Shown: positions 27,089 through 37,071, counted from the first letter of the stretch. The stretch is DNA of 37,071 nt from Klebsiella pneumoniae (GCA_945877175.1 CAMCRC010000020.1:1-37071); one strand, 5' to 3'. Notes: generated by a model from the sequence alone, not told the origin. Program-made: numbers and translations.

Positions 27089-27455
27089 GTGGGAGCTTGC
27101 CTGGCTGGGCGGCAGCGTGCCAGTGGGAGCTTGCTTGGCTGGGGGGGCATCTGACTGTGGGAGCTTGCCTGCAAGCGAACAATTCCACTCGTGTGGCACC
27201 ATACCAGGCCCCGGGCGGCAGTCCTCCCGTTCAGCGGCATAAAAGACCCGCACCGAGTGAGCAAAGAGACCGTGGCTCTTTGCGATGCGAGGGCATCGGG
27301 GAGCGATGCGGGTCAGCCGCAGAACGGGAGGGCTGCCGCCCGGGGCCGGCTCGCCACATCAAATCTGTTCGCTTGCAGGCAAGCTCCCACAGTCAGCAGT
27401 TCGCTTGCCAGTAAGCTCCCACAATCAGCTGTTCGCTTGCAGGCAAGCTCCCACA
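27089..27455. repeat. REP clusters in inverted orientation around structured repeat B
   Basis: Three direct REP units (GTGGGAGCTTGC..., 27089-27180) precede and three inverted units (27367-27455) follow the 141-bp element at 27207-27347. The units next to the core end in GCAAGCGAAC, as usual. The region is 430 bases without a gene, between the converging tex and TonB-receptor genes. Confidence 0.88.
27207..27347 (+). ncRNA. 141-bp structured repeat, copy B (candidate RNA or mobile palindrome)
   Basis: It has the same plan and length as the copy at 13573-13713, here on the plus strand. The 26-bp outer stem (27207-27232 with 27322-27347) has one G-U pair. Next come AGCGGCATAAAAGACCCGCA, the hairpin CAAAGAG/CTCTTTG, CATCG-GGGAG-CGATG and GCGGGTCAGCCGC. 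Outer-stem bases differ almost completely from copy A, except the inner GTTC/GAAC, yet pair equally well. The inner hairpin also differs on both sides together. Such paired changes show that the fold is maintained, in RNA or in single-stranded DNA. Confidence 0.65.
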
Positions 27456-27481
27456 CACCCCTTTCACAGGCAAGTCTGGCC

Positions 27482-29605
27482 TCAGAACTTGTATACAAAC
27501 CCCGCATTGACGGCCCGCTCTGTCCCTACATAGATACCTTGTCGCAGACTGGTGATATGGCGGCGGTCCGACAGATTCTTGATGCTGGCACTGAACGTGA
27601 GCTGGCTGTTCACTTCATACACCGCATTCAGATCCAGCAGCGTGTAACTGTCGATGCGGCCTGTGAAGAAGCCCGTCAGGTTCTCGCGTATCGCCACGGT
27701 GTTCTGCACGTCCGTGAACTGCTCGCTCGTGTGATGCAGGTTCACCGAAGAGCGCAGCCTCCCCATCTGGTGACTCAGGCTCAGGTTGGCCGTCCATTCC
27801 GGCGTATAGGTGATGCGGTTGCCGTCCGGCGTGGTGATGGCTCCAGTGGCACTGTAGCGGTTGCCAGCGAATTCGGCGTCCGGAATCCACGTCGCATTGC
27901 CATCCACGCTGAATCCCCCGCCCAGTTCCAAACCAGCGCCGAACTCCAGACCCTGGTGCAGCGTGGCGCCGCCATTGGTGCGCTGGAACTGGCTGTTGCT
28001 GTTGGCCGGGATGATCTGGTTGTCGAAATCCATGCGGAACGCCGCCATCTCGTAACTCAGGCGGCCATCGCCACCCCGCAGCCCGATCTCCATGTTGACG
28101 GAGCGTTCAGCATCCAGTTCCTGATCCGTCAGTGCATCAAGGGCATCGGCATTCAAGGCCGGTGAGAAGGCCTTGTAGACGCTGGCGAACAGCTGCAGCC
28201 CCGGCGAGGATTGCCAGGTCAGGCCCAGACCCGGAAGGAACTCGGTATTGTCACTGCCGGCGCTGGTGCCTTGTGCAGGCGTGCGACGACGGTCCTTGCG
28301 GGTCTGCTCATAGTTCTCGATGCGCAGGCCGGCAGTCACGGCCACGGTCTCGGTCAGCTGCAGCCGGTTCTGCGCGTACAGCGCCACGCTGTCGGCGGCA
28401 TCGCGCACATCGCGGCTGATGGCCCCGGTGCGCGGGGTGGCGCGCACGGCGGCGATGGTCATGTCGTCCATCGCTTCGGTCATGTAGCGCAGGCCGAGCT
28501 CGGATTCACTCTGCAGGCCGAACAGGCTGTGTTCCCACTGCAGACGGCTGTCTATGCCGGTACGCTCGAATGCGCGGTTGTTGCCGTTCAGGCTGTCAGT
28601 CTGCACCCAGGAGCGTGCGGCGCCCGAGGCGGCGGCATTGGTGCCGAAGCGCCAGTAATCGCGCCAGGTCTCGCTGGAATAGACCAGCGTGTTCAGACGC
28701 AGGGCGTCGCTGATGCGCCATTCGTGATTGAGATCGACAGCACGGCGGCCCGACAGGAGCCAGTCGTCGGGCGCGGGGTTGTCGCGGCTCTCTGCGCGGT
28801 ACTCATTCAGGAACACGCCGTAATAGGAAATATTGGCGTCGCTCTTGTAATCGGACACCTTCAGGCTGACGGACTGGCTGTCGCTGATCTGCAGGCCTGT
28901 CTTGAAGATGATGTCGGACATCTCATGGCCCTTGTCCATGAAGCCGTCACTCTTTTCGCGGGTCGCGAAGATACCGAACACGGCATCGCCCGAACGCGAC
29001 GTGGCACCGGCTTCCACAGAGGCTTCACGCGTATTGAAAGAGCCACCCCGCACACTCAGCTGCACACCGTCGGCAGGCTGCCGGGAAATGTAGTTGATGA
29101 CGCCACCGATGGTGCTGGGACCATAGCGCAGTGACGCCGCCCCCTTGAGCACTTCGATACCTTCCATGTGCTGCACGCGCGGGTTGTAGTAGCGGCCATT
29201 GCCGACGAACAAACCCGGCGCGACGGGCACGCCGTCTTCGAGAATCAGAGTTTTGTAATCCGCAGAGCTCAGGCCGCGCATGCCGATATTGGCGACGATG
29301 GCGCTTTCTTCTTCCGGTTTGACCGTCACGCCCGGCACGGTGCGCAGCATCTCTTCGGTGGAACGCGGTTGCCGCAATTGCAGCTCTTCAATCCCTACCA
29401 GTGCGACCGCGCCCGGCTGGCGCAGGGCAGCGCCCTGGTCTTTGCCGATCACGTAGATCGCGGGCAGTTCACGCTCAGTTGCTGGGGTTTCGGATTGTGC
29501 CTGGGCCTGCATGAACAGGGATGGCACGCCAAGGAGGGCGGCGCTGGTCAGAGCGAGCGCGAGGGGCTTGCGGACAAAGCGGTGGGCTGTGGAACGGCGT
29601 TGCAT
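27482..29605 (-). CDS. TonB-dependent outer-membrane receptor, FecA/ferric-siderophore type
   Basis: This 707-residue outer-membrane receptor would import an iron complex (or similar) with energy from TonB-ExbBD. A signal peptide (LALALTSAALLGVPSLFMQAQA) is followed by a possible TonB box (LPAIYVIGKD). A plug domain at about 60-180 (STEEMLRTVPGVTVKPEE, IGMRGLSSADYKTLILEDG, GIEVLKGAASLRYGPSTIGGVINYI) precedes a long beta-barrel ending in the typical aromatic GFVYKF. There is no extra N-terminal signalling domain, so no sigma/anti-sigma control is expected. A Fur box lies just upstream (29662-29680), so iron repression is likely. The ligand is unknown. REPs and the structured repeat follow its 3' end. 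Confidence 0.92.
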   Translation of the reverse strand: MQRRSTAHRFVRKPLALALTSAALLGVPSLFMQAQAQSETPATERELPAIYVIGKDQGAALRQPGAVALVGIEELQLRQPRSTEEMLRTVPGVTVKPEEESAIVANIGMRGLSSADYKTLILEDGVPVAPGLFVGNGRYYNPRVQHMEGIEVLKGAASLRYGPSTIGGVINYISRQPADGVQLSVRGGSFNTREASVEAGATSRSGDAVFGIFATREKSDGFMDKGHEMSDIIFKTGLQISDSQSVSLKVSDYKSDANISYYGVFLNEYRAESRDNPAPDDWLLSGRRAVDLNHEWRISDALRLNTLVYSSETWRDYWRFGTNAAASGAARSWVQTDSLNGNNRAFERTGIDSRLQWEHSLFGLQSESELGLRYMTEAMDDMTIAAVRATPRTGAISRDVRDAADSVALYAQNRLQLTETVAVTAGLRIENYEQTRKDRRRTPAQGTSAGSDNTEFLPGLGLTWQSSPGLQLFASVYKAFSPALNADALDALTDQELDAERSVNMEIGLRGGDGRLSYEMAAFRMDFDNQIIPANSNSQFQRTNGGATLHQGLEFGAGLELGGGFSVDGNATWIPDAEFAGNRYSATGAITTPDGNRITYTPEWTANLSLSHQMGRLRSSVNLHHTSEQFTDVQNTVAIRENLTGFFTGRIDSYTLLDLNAVYEVNSQLTFSASIKNLSDRRHITSLRQGIYVGTERAVNAGFVYKF

Positions 29606-29626
29606 GAAATTCTCCGTGACAATGAT

Positions 29627-29682
29627 TCTTTCGGCAGGCCTCTACCGATGCGAATCATTGTAAATATGAGAATCATTATCAT
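29627..29682 (-). promoter_or_regulatory. Fur-box region upstream of the TonB receptor
   Basis: AAATATGAGAATCATTATC (29662-29680) matches 15 of 19 positions of the Fur consensus. GCGAATCATTG (29651-29660) and ACAATGATTC (about 29628-29637) add further half-sites, so several Fur dimers may bind. The region is A+T-rich and starts some 20 bases from the receptor start. Confidence 0.75.
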
Positions 29683-29699
29683 CAAGAGGGATTTTCGGG

Positions 29700-29928
29700 T
29701 AGCAGGCTTTTGGGTGAACTCAAGGTACATAGTGCCTGCCCGGAGCCTGGATCTGTGCCAGCCTTTTTGATTTGCAGTTTCGACCCTGAACGCGTAAGCG
29801 CGCGTCCCCGCAGTCGGCGAACTCTGAAGTGGCTCCACTGCCGCCCGCCGAGCCCGGTGCGGTCTCAAAGGGAGTTGTTCGCGGGCAAGCCCGCTCCCAC
29901 AGGCTAGCCCGCTCCCACAAGGGCAGAC
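29700..29928. repeat. Intergenic region with REP units between the receptor and ygiQ
   Basis: An inverted REP (about 29876-29900, TTCGCGGGCAAGCCCGCTCCCAC) is followed by a partial copy (29901-29922). A small hairpin CGCG-TAAG-CGCG lies near 29791. GCCTGGATCTGTGCCAGC (29745-29762) nearly repeats 13711-13728 next to structured repeat A. No gene is seen in 29606-29928. Confidence 0.65.
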
Positions 29929-32067
29929 TCAGCGGCGCGAGCGCGCCTTTGGCGTGCGTACAGGTGTCACCGGACGGCCCCGCGCGGAGCGCTTCTCGGC
30001 GGGCACCAGCTGGTGCGGCGCATCGCCGATCATGTCCTCGCGGCCCATGTCCTTGAGCGCCTGTCGCAGCAGCGGCCAGTTCTTCTCGTCGTGATAGCGC
30101 AGGAAGGCCTTCTGGATGCGGCGCTGCTCGATCTGTTTGACGACGCTCACTTTTTCGCTCTTGTACGTCACTTTCTTGAGCGGATTCTTGCCGCTGTAGT
30201 ACATGGCCGTGGCCAGCGCCATGGGCGAGGGGTAGAAGGTCTGCACCTGGTCCGGTTTGAACTTGTTCTTCTTCAGCCACAGGCCCAGGTTCAGCATGTC
30301 CTCGTTTTCGGTGCCGGGGTGAGCCGCGATGAAATAGGGGATCAGGTATTGCACCTTGCCGGCTTTCTTCGAGAAGCGCTCGAACATGTCCTTGAAGGCA
30401 TCATAGGAACCGATGCTCGGCTTCATCATCTTCGAGAGCGTGTTCTCCTCACTGTGTTCGGGGGCAATCTTGAGATAGCCGCCCACATGGTGCGTCACCA
30501 GCTCCTCCACATACTCCGGGTCGCGAATTGCCAGGTCATAGCGCAGGCCCGAGGCGATGGCCACACGCTTGATGCCGGGAATCATCCGCGCTTTGCGGTA
30601 GAGCGCAGTGGTGTGCTTGTGGTCCGTCTCCAGGTGCTGGCAGATGGTCGGGTACACGCAGGACAGGCGTCGGCAGTTCTTCTGGATCGTTTCTGACTTG
30701 CAGTTCAGGCGGTACATGTTGGCCGTGGGCCCGCCCAGGTCGGAAATGGTGCCGGTGAAGCCTGGCACCTGGTCGCGGATATTTTCGATTTCCTTGAGGA
30801 TGGACTCTTCGGAGCGGCTCTGGATGATGCGGCCTTCGTGTTCGGTGATGGAACAGAACGTACAGCCGCCGAAGCAGCCGCGCATGATGTTCACGCTCGT
30901 CTTGATCATGTCATAGGCAGGTATTTTCGCATCGCCATATACCGGATGCGGACGGCGCTGGTACGCCAGGTCGAACACGCCATCCATCTCGTCGGTTTCC
31001 AGCGGTATGGGCGGCGTGTTCACCCAGATTTCCTTGGTGTCGTGCTTCTGCACCAGCACGCGGGCGTTGTAGGGGTTGGCCTCCTGGTGCAGCACGCGGG
31101 ACGCATGGGCATACAGCGCCGGGTCATTGCGCACCTTGTTGAAGGAGGGCAGACGGATGTAGGTGGTGTCCTTGTCCAGATCATTCTTGCGGTGCAGCGG
31201 CATGGGGATGATGCGCACAGGGCTTGGCGCGTCGGCCTCCACGGGCTCTTCCTTGGTGGCGCAGCTCTGGGTCTCCGGGTCCTTCATCTCGTAGGGGTTG
31301 GGAATGGCGTCGATCTTGCTGGGCCAGTCGATGCGGGTAGAGTCGATCTCGGTCCAGCCCGTCGGCACGGCGTCGCGCACGATGGCGGTGCCGCGGATGT
31401 CCGTCATGTCCTTCAGGCTCTCGCCCGCCGCCAGGCGGTGTGCCACTTCCACCACGGCACGTTCGGCATTGCCGTAGAGCAGGATGTCGGCATTGGAATC
31501 GATCAGCACGGACTTGCGCACCTTGTCACTCCAGTAGTCGTACTGGGCGATGCGGCGCAGGCTGGCCTCGATGCCGCCAATCACAATGGGCGTCTTGTAA
31601 TAGGCCTCGCGGCAGCGCTGGCTGTACACAATCACCGAGCGGTCCGGCCGCTTGCCTGCTTCGCCGTGGGGGGTATAGGCGTCATCGGTGCGGATGCGCA
31701 GGTCCGCCGTGTAGCGGTTGATCAGCGAGTCCATGTTGCCGCCAGTCACGCCGAAAAACAGGTTCGGTTCGCCCAAAGCCTTGAAGGGTTCGGCCGAATC
31801 CCAGGCCGGCTGCGCGATGATGCCCACGCGGAAGCCCTGGGCCTCCAGCATGCGGCCAATGACGGCCATGCCGAAGCTGGGATGGTCCACATAGGCATCT
31901 GCCGTGACGATGATGATGTCGCAGCTGTCCCAGCCTAGGGCGTCCATCTCGGCTCGCGACATCGGCAGATAGGGCGCAGTGCCATAGCACTCCGCCCAGT
32001 ACTTGGGCCAGGAGAACAGGTGGCGGGGAGCAGACTGCTGGCGGGCTTGCGTGGCTTGTTGGTTCAT
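29929..32067 (-). CDS. ygiQ: YgiQ-family radical SAM protein
   Basis: This 712-residue protein has the YgiQ layout. The long N-terminal region includes [31 protein letters not shown] and [19 protein letters not shown]. It is followed by a radical SAM core with C398-x3-C402-x2-C405 ([18 protein letters not shown]) and a basic C-terminal tail ([18 protein letters not shown]). The reaction of this widespread family is not established to my knowledge. The start ATG at 32065-32067 overlaps the stop of the DUF945-like gene (ATGA), so translation is coupled. REP units follow the stop and may end the transcript. Confidence 0.93.
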   Translation of the reverse strand: MNQQATQARQQSAPRHLFSWPKYWAECYGTAPYLPMSRAEMDALGWDSCDIIIVTADAYVDHPSFGMAVIGRMLEAQGFRVGIIAQPAWDSAEPFKALGEPNLFFGVTGGNMDSLINRYTADLRIRTDDAYTPHGEAGKRPDRSVIVYSQRCREAYYKTPIVIGGIEASLRRIAQYDYWSDKVRKSVLIDSNADILLYGNAERAVVEVAHRLAAGESLKDMTDIRGTAIVRDAVPTGWTEIDSTRIDWPSKIDAIPNPYEMKDPETQSCATKEEPVEADAPSPVRIIPMPLHRKNDLDKDTTYIRLPSFNKVRNDPALYAHASRVLHQEANPYNARVLVQKHDTKEIWVNTPPIPLETDEMDGVFDLAYQRRPHPVYGDAKIPAYDMIKTSVNIMRGCFGGCTFCSITEHEGRIIQSRSEESILKEIENIRDQVPGFTGTISDLGGPTANMYRLNCKSETIQKNCRRLSCVYPTICQHLETDHKHTTALYRKARMIPGIKRVAIASGLRYDLAIRDPEYVEELVTHHVGGYLKIAPEHSEENTLSKMMKPSIGSYDAFKDMFERFSKKAGKVQYLIPYFIAAHPGTENEDMLNLGLWLKKNKFKPDQVQTFYPSPMALATAMYYSGKNPLKKVTYKSEKVSVVKQIEQRRIQKAFLRYHDEKNWPLLRQALKDMGREDMIGDAPHQLVPAEKRSARGRPVTPVRTPKARSRR

Positions 32068-33374
32068 GGTTGTCCGGGGGTCAGAAAGCGCAAAAAAGGT
32101 TCCAGCGGGAAGCGCTGATTGTTCAATGTCAGGCTGCCATCGTGCAGCCCGGCATTCAAGGTAATGGTGTCCTGGTCGCGCAGCAGCAGTCCCTGAGTGA
32201 CATACGTTGCCACTGCGGGTGCCAGTGGACCGCCGGCGAAGGCAGCTTCGTTCACAGCCAGCGCCAGCGTGACGCGCACCACCCGCAGTGCCCGCGCCAG
32301 GCTCACGCGGCGCGTGGTCAGGGCGCTGGGCTCGCCGGGCCAGTGCAGCGCAAGTTCCCCGCGCACGCTGTGGCCATCCAGTAGTAAATCGACCTGGGTG
32401 TTCTGCGTGAAGGGGTGCTGGGCCAGCGCCAGCGTGAAGTCCTGACTCTGCGCAGCGACATAGGTCTGCAATTCGGCGGGCGGCATCACGCTCAGCAAGG
32501 GCTGGGTGTCGCGCAGCAGTGTCAGATAATCCACTACCAGCTTCTGGTCGATGCCTTCCAGGCGCGCATCCACCTTCAGCTGTGTCACCGCCAGCGAGCT
32601 CTGCAGTGCATCAATCTCCAGGTTCTGCCGCAGGTTCAGCGTCGGGCCACGGCCATCCACACCGGGTGTCGCACTGGCTGAATAAATCAGGCGAATGCCC
32701 TGCAGGGTCACATTCTGTGCCTGGGCAGACTGCGAAACCATCGCGAATTCATCGGCGAAAATTCCCAGTGTGCCTGGGAGGGGGGAATGGGCGAGGTTTT
32801 CACTGTTCATTTGAATGACAGGGGCAACCACTTCCAGTGCCATGAAGGGGTCGCTGATGCTGAGGCGGGTGGAACGCGCCTCCAGACTCAGCTGGCCGGA
32901 ACGCTGAATGTCGAGAGCCACACGCAGGTCGGCCAGTGTGGTGCGGGTTCCCGATCCTTCCAGTGACCAGGAGCCGTTCTCCAGCAGGCCGTGCAGCGCG
33001 CCGTCGAAACCCGCCACTACCGTGATCACGCTGTCGGTGAATCCGCTGCCGAGCTCGGGGTGCAGCGTTGCCGCCACAAATCCCACACCGAAACCGCCGG
33101 GAGTGAGCAGCAGAGGCCCGTGCTGCACGTTCAAGTCGGCCCGCAAAATGACTGTAGGATATTCGACACCGCCAATGACAGGGTTCGACACTTCGATCTC
33201 GCCGCTGCTGGCAAACCAACCGTTGTCCAGGCGCAGCTGCAGCGCAGGTTGCCCGGTCAGTTCCTGCAGGCGTGTCTGGGTGCTGATGTCGGCAAGCTGC
33301 AAACCAACCAGCGCGGGTGTCAGCAGCGCCAGTACCAGGAGGATGCTTCCCGTCATCAGGAGTAGTTTTTTCAT
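32064..33374 (-). CDS. DUF945/YdgA-like envelope protein
   Basis: The 436-residue product begins [24 protein letters not shown], an uncleaved signal anchor or signal peptide. It has a long periplasmic part with the pattern of DUF945 (YdgA family): an [18 protein letters not shown] block at about 50-65, then alternating beta-strand segments, and a C-terminal [20 protein letters not shown], typical of the family end. The function of the family is poorly known. The ATG at 33374 is preferred to a GTG at 33419 because it starts with the membrane segment. No good ribosome site is seen. It is translationally coupled by ATGA to ygiQ. Confidence 0.78.
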   Translation of the reverse strand: MKKLLLMTGSILLVLALLTPALVGLQLADISTQTRLQELTGQPALQLRLDNGWFASSGEIEVSNPVIGGVEYPTVILRADLNVQHGPLLLTPGGFGVGFVAATLHPELGSGFTDSVITVVAGFDGALHGLLENGSWSLEGSGTRTTLADLRVALDIQRSGQLSLEARSTRLSISDPFMALEVVAPVIQMNSENLAHSPLPGTLGIFADEFAMVSQSAQAQNVTLQGIRLIYSASATPGVDGRGPTLNLRQNLEIDALQSSLAVTQLKVDARLEGIDQKLVVDYLTLLRDTQPLLSVMPPAELQTYVAAQSQDFTLALAQHPFTQNTQVDLLLDGHSVRGELALHWPGEPSALTTRRVSLARALRVVRVTLALAVNEAAFAGGPLAPAVATYVTQGLLLRDQDTITLNAGLHDGSLTLNNQRFPLEPFLRFLTPGQP

Positions 33375-33545
33375 GCGTAAGTCTGCAATTTTCTGCCGGC
33401 ATTGTGATGCGAGGCGCACAGCTTAACAGGATTAGTCTGCGCGCGGTTGCGTCATGCCCCCCGCTTTGATTAGAGTTCACTCAGAAGAGCTCATCTGCCG
33501 CCGTGCAACAGAGCTCCGCGAACCTCACCTCGACAGGAAATGCGC

Positions 33546-36500
33546 ATGCTTCTCTCGTACTGCCTTGCTGGAAAACTCCCCCAAAAATCACTGTTGTACA
33601 CAAGCATTGCAGCGGCACTGTTCAGCGTTCCTGCCCACTCCCAGACCGACACTCCCGATATAGACGAAGTCCTCGTGACAGGCTCGTATCTGCGTGGAAG
33701 TCCTGTCGATGGCCCTTCGCCGGTGCAGGTGATTGACCGCGCCGGGATCGAAGCCCAGGGCGCTGCACAGATCTGGGATGTCATCAAGAATCTGCAGGTC
33801 AATTCCGGCTCCATTTCCAATCCCGGTTCAGGTGAGGAAGAGTTCATTGAAGGCATCGCCAACGTCAATCTGCGCAATCTGGGTGAGAATTCGACACTGA
33901 CACTAGTCAACGGCCGGCGCCAGGTGTCAGCTGCAGCCACCACGCGCAGCGGTGGCGAGATGGTGGACATCAACGCCATTCCACTGGTCATGGTGGAGCG
34001 CATGGAGGTGCTGACTGATGGCGGCTCTGCGCTGTACGGTTCCGATGCCGTGGCGGGTGTGGTCAACATGATCATGCGCACCGAATTCGAGGGACTTGAG
34101 CTGTACGCCGACATTCAGAATGTGGAAAAGGCGGGCAGCCTGTTCGACAAGACGGGCAGCGGCATCTGGGGGTGAGCGAGTGCGTCGGGCGACACCCATC
34201 TGGTACTCGCCGGAGAGCGCTATGAGCGCGACCCGGTGTCCGTCATGGACGCGCGCTATTTTGATGAGGACTCCCGCTTCAACGACATCGTGGGCAGTAC
34301 CCCCACCGCCGCAACGGCAGTGTTCAACAGCCCGGCACTCGGCGCCAACTTCAACATGGCCTATGTGAACAGCGCCGCCACTGCACGCAACATCGCCGAG
34401 GGCGGATTGTCTGAACCGGTATACACCGACCCGCTGTGCAGAAGTCTGCGCTCAGCCAGTGGCGACCCGTTCTTTGTTGGCAGCCGCAATGACGATCGCG
34501 GTGAGAATGCCGGCAGTTGCCGCGAGTTCACCGATGCGTGGGAGAACATGACGGTGGGCATGAAGCGCGACAGCCTTGCCGGGTCTTTCTCGCATCGCTT
34601 CAGCGAACGGGCCGAGTTCTACTCGTTTGCCCAGTGGTCCGATTCGCGCATTCTGCGTTCCGATTCCGGCGCCATCAGCGCGCGCGGTCCTACAGTCTTT
34701 CTTGCCGCGCCGGGTTCGCACATCGGCAATCCGCTGTTCGGCGGCTATGCAGTCGGGCAGACCGCGGAGCTGGGATTTTTCGCCCCGGCAGCAGGCCTGA
34801 AGGCGCCCACCTCGGTGCCCAACGCGCCCAATGCACTGGCCAATGGCGGCATGAATGTGCCCATGTTTGCCAACGTCCGGCTGAACACGCCACGCACTGG
34901 CGGCGACAGCAATGTCAGCGACACCAACACCCTCAGTGTGCAGACCGGACTCAAGGGCGAGTTTACGGCCTTTTCTGACCGGGAGTTCACGTACGATGTC
35001 GGTCTGTCATGGAGCGGCACCAGCTTCGAACAACGCTATCGCACGCTGCAGCGTGACCGCACCGAGCTGGCAGCCAATGGCCTGGGCGGTCCGGGCTGCA
35101 CGCCCAATGGCACGAAGAGTTTCGACTTCCGACATTTCCCAGGCCCGGCGGGCGGGCTGTTGCCGACATTCTGGAACGTGGCCAACGGCGCCATCGGAGA
35201 CGGCCTGACGCAGACGTTTTTTCCCGGCTTTGTATTCATGAGTCGCGAGAGCCTGTCGCTGGCGCTGACCAGCAACAATCATGGCCGCGATGGCTGCCAG
35301 TTCTACAACCCCTATCTGACAGCGCTCACCAATCCTGCGCTGGCCAACTCCCGGGAACTTGCAGACTGGATGAGCCCCGAGCTGTTGCGAGCCGACAAGC
35401 GCAACACGCTGGGTGTGCTGGATGCGGTGGTGACAGGCGAGCTCTTCGAGCTGGATGGCGGTACGGCGCAGTTTGCCGCAGGGGCGCAGTACCGGCGCCA
35501 GATCAACAAGTCGCGTGCACCAGAGCTCAATCTGCCAGGCCTTCCCAATGCCATTCTTGGCTATGACAATCGTGGCGTGCCCGATGACTTTCATTATCTG
35601 AGCAACAACCTGGAATGCTCCTACTGCATTTTCAACTACGGGAACGAGCGCAATGTGAAGGCAGTGTTCACCGAGCTGTCCTTGCCGGTGATGGAAGATG
35701 TGGAAACCCAGATGGCGTTGCGCTGGGAAAGTTATGGGGGAGGCATTGGCAGCGAACTAACGCCCAAGCTCGCGGCAAGCTGGCGGGCAAGGGATGCCCT
35801 GCTGCTGCGCAGCTCCTGGTCACAGTCATTCCGGGCGCCCAATGTCGGCATCGTGCAAGAAGGTTTCGAGGCGGCCAGCATTACCTTCCGCGATCCGTTG
35901 CGCAATCAGGCCGTGCGTGCAGGCCTGCTGCCGCCCACCAATGAACATGCGCAGCCGAATCAGACCTACACGCTGGGAGCCCCGGCGCCAGAGGTGGGCA
36001 ACGAACGCGCCGACACCTTCTCGGCAGGCTTTCTGTGGACGCCGGATGGAGCGCTCGATGGCCTCAGCGTCAATGCCGATTTCTGGCGCTTCGAACTTGA
36101 AGACAAAGTACTGCCGCAGCCGGGCATTTCGGCGATTGCCGGGGAACTCGCCGCTTTCCAGAAGGCCGCCGCGAATCCCGCGAACTACGTTCTCAACAGT
36201 TCTCTTTCTGGCAATACCTCCACTCCTTATCAGGCCTGCATTCCGGCGGCTCTGGAAGCGCAGTTCGGGCGCAGCTCGGAACAACGGCTGGACTGCGTCG
36301 TCGATCCGCGCCGTTATGAAGTGCCAGGCGTTGTGCGTTCGTTCGGGTCACCCGTGGCGCAGCTGACCACCACGGTGCTGAGCACCATCAATGCCGGCAC
36401 AATCCTCACGGACGGCGTGGATGTAAAGGTGGGTTACCGCTGGCAGAACGACATGGGGGATTTCCGCCTCGCTCTGGACTACACGCATGTGCGGCAGTAT

Positions 36501-36962
36501 CGCCTGAAGGATGTGCCAGGTCTGGAACTGGGGCTGCTGGAATCCGGCAAGTTTGACGCCGCCGGTACCACGGGCGATGGCAGTCTGGTGCGTTCACTGC
36601 CGGACAACCGGGGGTCCGTGAGCTTGTTCTGGTCACAGGAGCAGCACGATGTCTCGGTGATCACGCGTCTGATCGGCTCTTACCGGGACTTGTCCTATGA
36701 GAACATCTGGACTATGGGCAGCGATGCTGTGCGGGCGCTTGCCAGCAAGCAGATCGCCAGTTATCAAAGTTGGGACTTGCAGTACAGCTACTCCCATGAC
36801 TGGGACAACACGCGCTTTGGCAGCGCCGTGGTGACCCTGGGGGTGCTGGATGCCTTCAATGCGGAGATTCCCCATCGGGAAGATGGCCTGGTGAATTACG
36901 ACGCCAGTGTGTTTGATGGTCGCGGACGGCGCCTGTACGCCCGCGTGCTGCTGCAACTATAG
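33546..36962 (+). pseudogene. TonB-dependent receptor interrupted by an in-frame TGA
   Basis: The frame starts with a signal peptide and plug domain (TPDIDEVLVTGSYLRGSPVDGPSPVQVIDR, LRNLGENSTLTLVNGRRQV, MEVLTDGGSALYGSDAVAGVVNMI). It reaches the first barrel strand, ending GSGIWG, then TGA at 34173-34175. The same frame continues with ASASGDTHLVLAGERYERDPV and a full large barrel to 36962, about 1138 residues in all. This type has long extracellular loops and is common in gammaproteobacteria that take up complex organic substrates; the substrate is unknown. TGG (Trp) would fit at the stop. The second ATG at 33546 is chosen as start since AGGA (33535-33538) is seven bases away; the ATG at 33540 is too close. 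Confidence 0.82.
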
Positions 36963-37071
36963 TCTGCGCATTTCGATGTGGGGGATGCCGTCTTCGTCGT
37001 ACACCTGCGAAGTGTGCGCGAAGCCCAGCGCGCCGTAGAAATCCTTGAGATACAACTGCGCAGAAATGCGG
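36957..37071 (-). CDS. elaA: ElaA-like GNAT acetyltransferase, C-terminal part
   Basis: The minus strand at the right edge reads RISAQLYLKDFYGALGF, then AHTSQVYDEDGIPHIEMRRL, ending in TAG at 36957-36959. This is the C-terminus of ElaA, a GNAT-fold protein whose end reads ...NFYQSFGF...VYEEDGIPHIGM. The gene is cut by the window edge, so only about 38 residues are seen. Its last six bases overlap the end of the TonB-receptor gene (36957-36962), using the palindromic CTATAG so that each strand ends in TAG. Confidence 0.8.
   Translation of the reverse strand, partial: RISAQLYLKDFYGALGFAHTSQVYDEDGIPHIEMRRL

Noticed and set aside
27089..27455. CRISPR array
   Set aside because: Repeats are palindromic REP units in mixed orientation with irregular spacing, and there are no cas genes.
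34173..34175. Selenocysteine or a reassigned genetic code at the internal stops
   Set aside because: Three different stop codons are involved, other genes end normally at TAA, TAG and TGA, and a selenocysteine in the first barrel strand of a TonB receptor has no precedent that I know.

Overview
The window looks like chromosomal DNA of a GC-rich gammaproteobacterium. The evidence is the divergent suhB/trmJ pair, a Tex homologue, a YgiQ-type radical SAM protein, purU and class III alcohol dehydrogenase, a Fur box in front of a FecA-like receptor, two TonB-dependent receptors, and many Pseudomonas-style REP hairpins (GTGGGAGC...GCGAAC). I cannot assign a genus. There is no rRNA, tRNA, CRISPR array, phage or transposase gene in the window.

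Layout. 1-461: nested inverted repeats with no gene. 462-3434 (-): a four-gene run of a small secreted protein, a glyoxalase-I-like VOC protein, folD and an AspC-type aminotransferase. 3529-3855 (+): a cupin. 3913-4977 (-): a secreted-protein gene interrupted by TAA. 5129-6235 (-) and 6384-7253 (+): divergent frmA/adhC and purU, which with folD form a one-carbon/formaldehyde theme. 7254-7644: palindromic repeats. 7645-13383 (-): a giant tandem UvrA with REP sequences translated in frame. 13384-14083: a roughly 390-bp palindrome containing a structured 141-bp repeat. 14084-18276: a DGSG-repeat secreted protein, a TauE/SafE permease, an acyl-CoA dehydrogenase (-) and a divergent TetR regulator. 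18283-19416 (-): a nitroreductase and an acyltransferase interrupted by TAG. 19609-22784: a B12-type radical SAM protein (+) and a MATE transporter (-). 22888-27050: suhB (-) diverging from trmJ-tex (+). 27051-27481: the second 141-bp structured repeat inside REPs. 27482-29605 (-): a Fur-linked TonB receptor. 29929-33374 (-): a DUF945-like protein and YgiQ, coupled by ATGA. 33546-36962 (+): a second TonB receptor interrupted by TGA, overlapping the 3' end of elaA (-) at the right edge.

The most notable signals are: (1) two 141-bp elements with the same architecture and clear compensatory base changes, each inside inverted REP clusters, which I do not recognise as a named family; (2) SuhB at its usual locus with the canonical phosphatase metal ligands replaced; (3) REP hairpins translated within UvrA; (4) three otherwise intact genes each broken by a single in-frame stop, one each of TAA, TAG and TGA; (5) an inverted copy of the 3' end of the aminotransferase gene next to it. 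All calls rest on reading the sequence and remembered family motifs; no database search was run.
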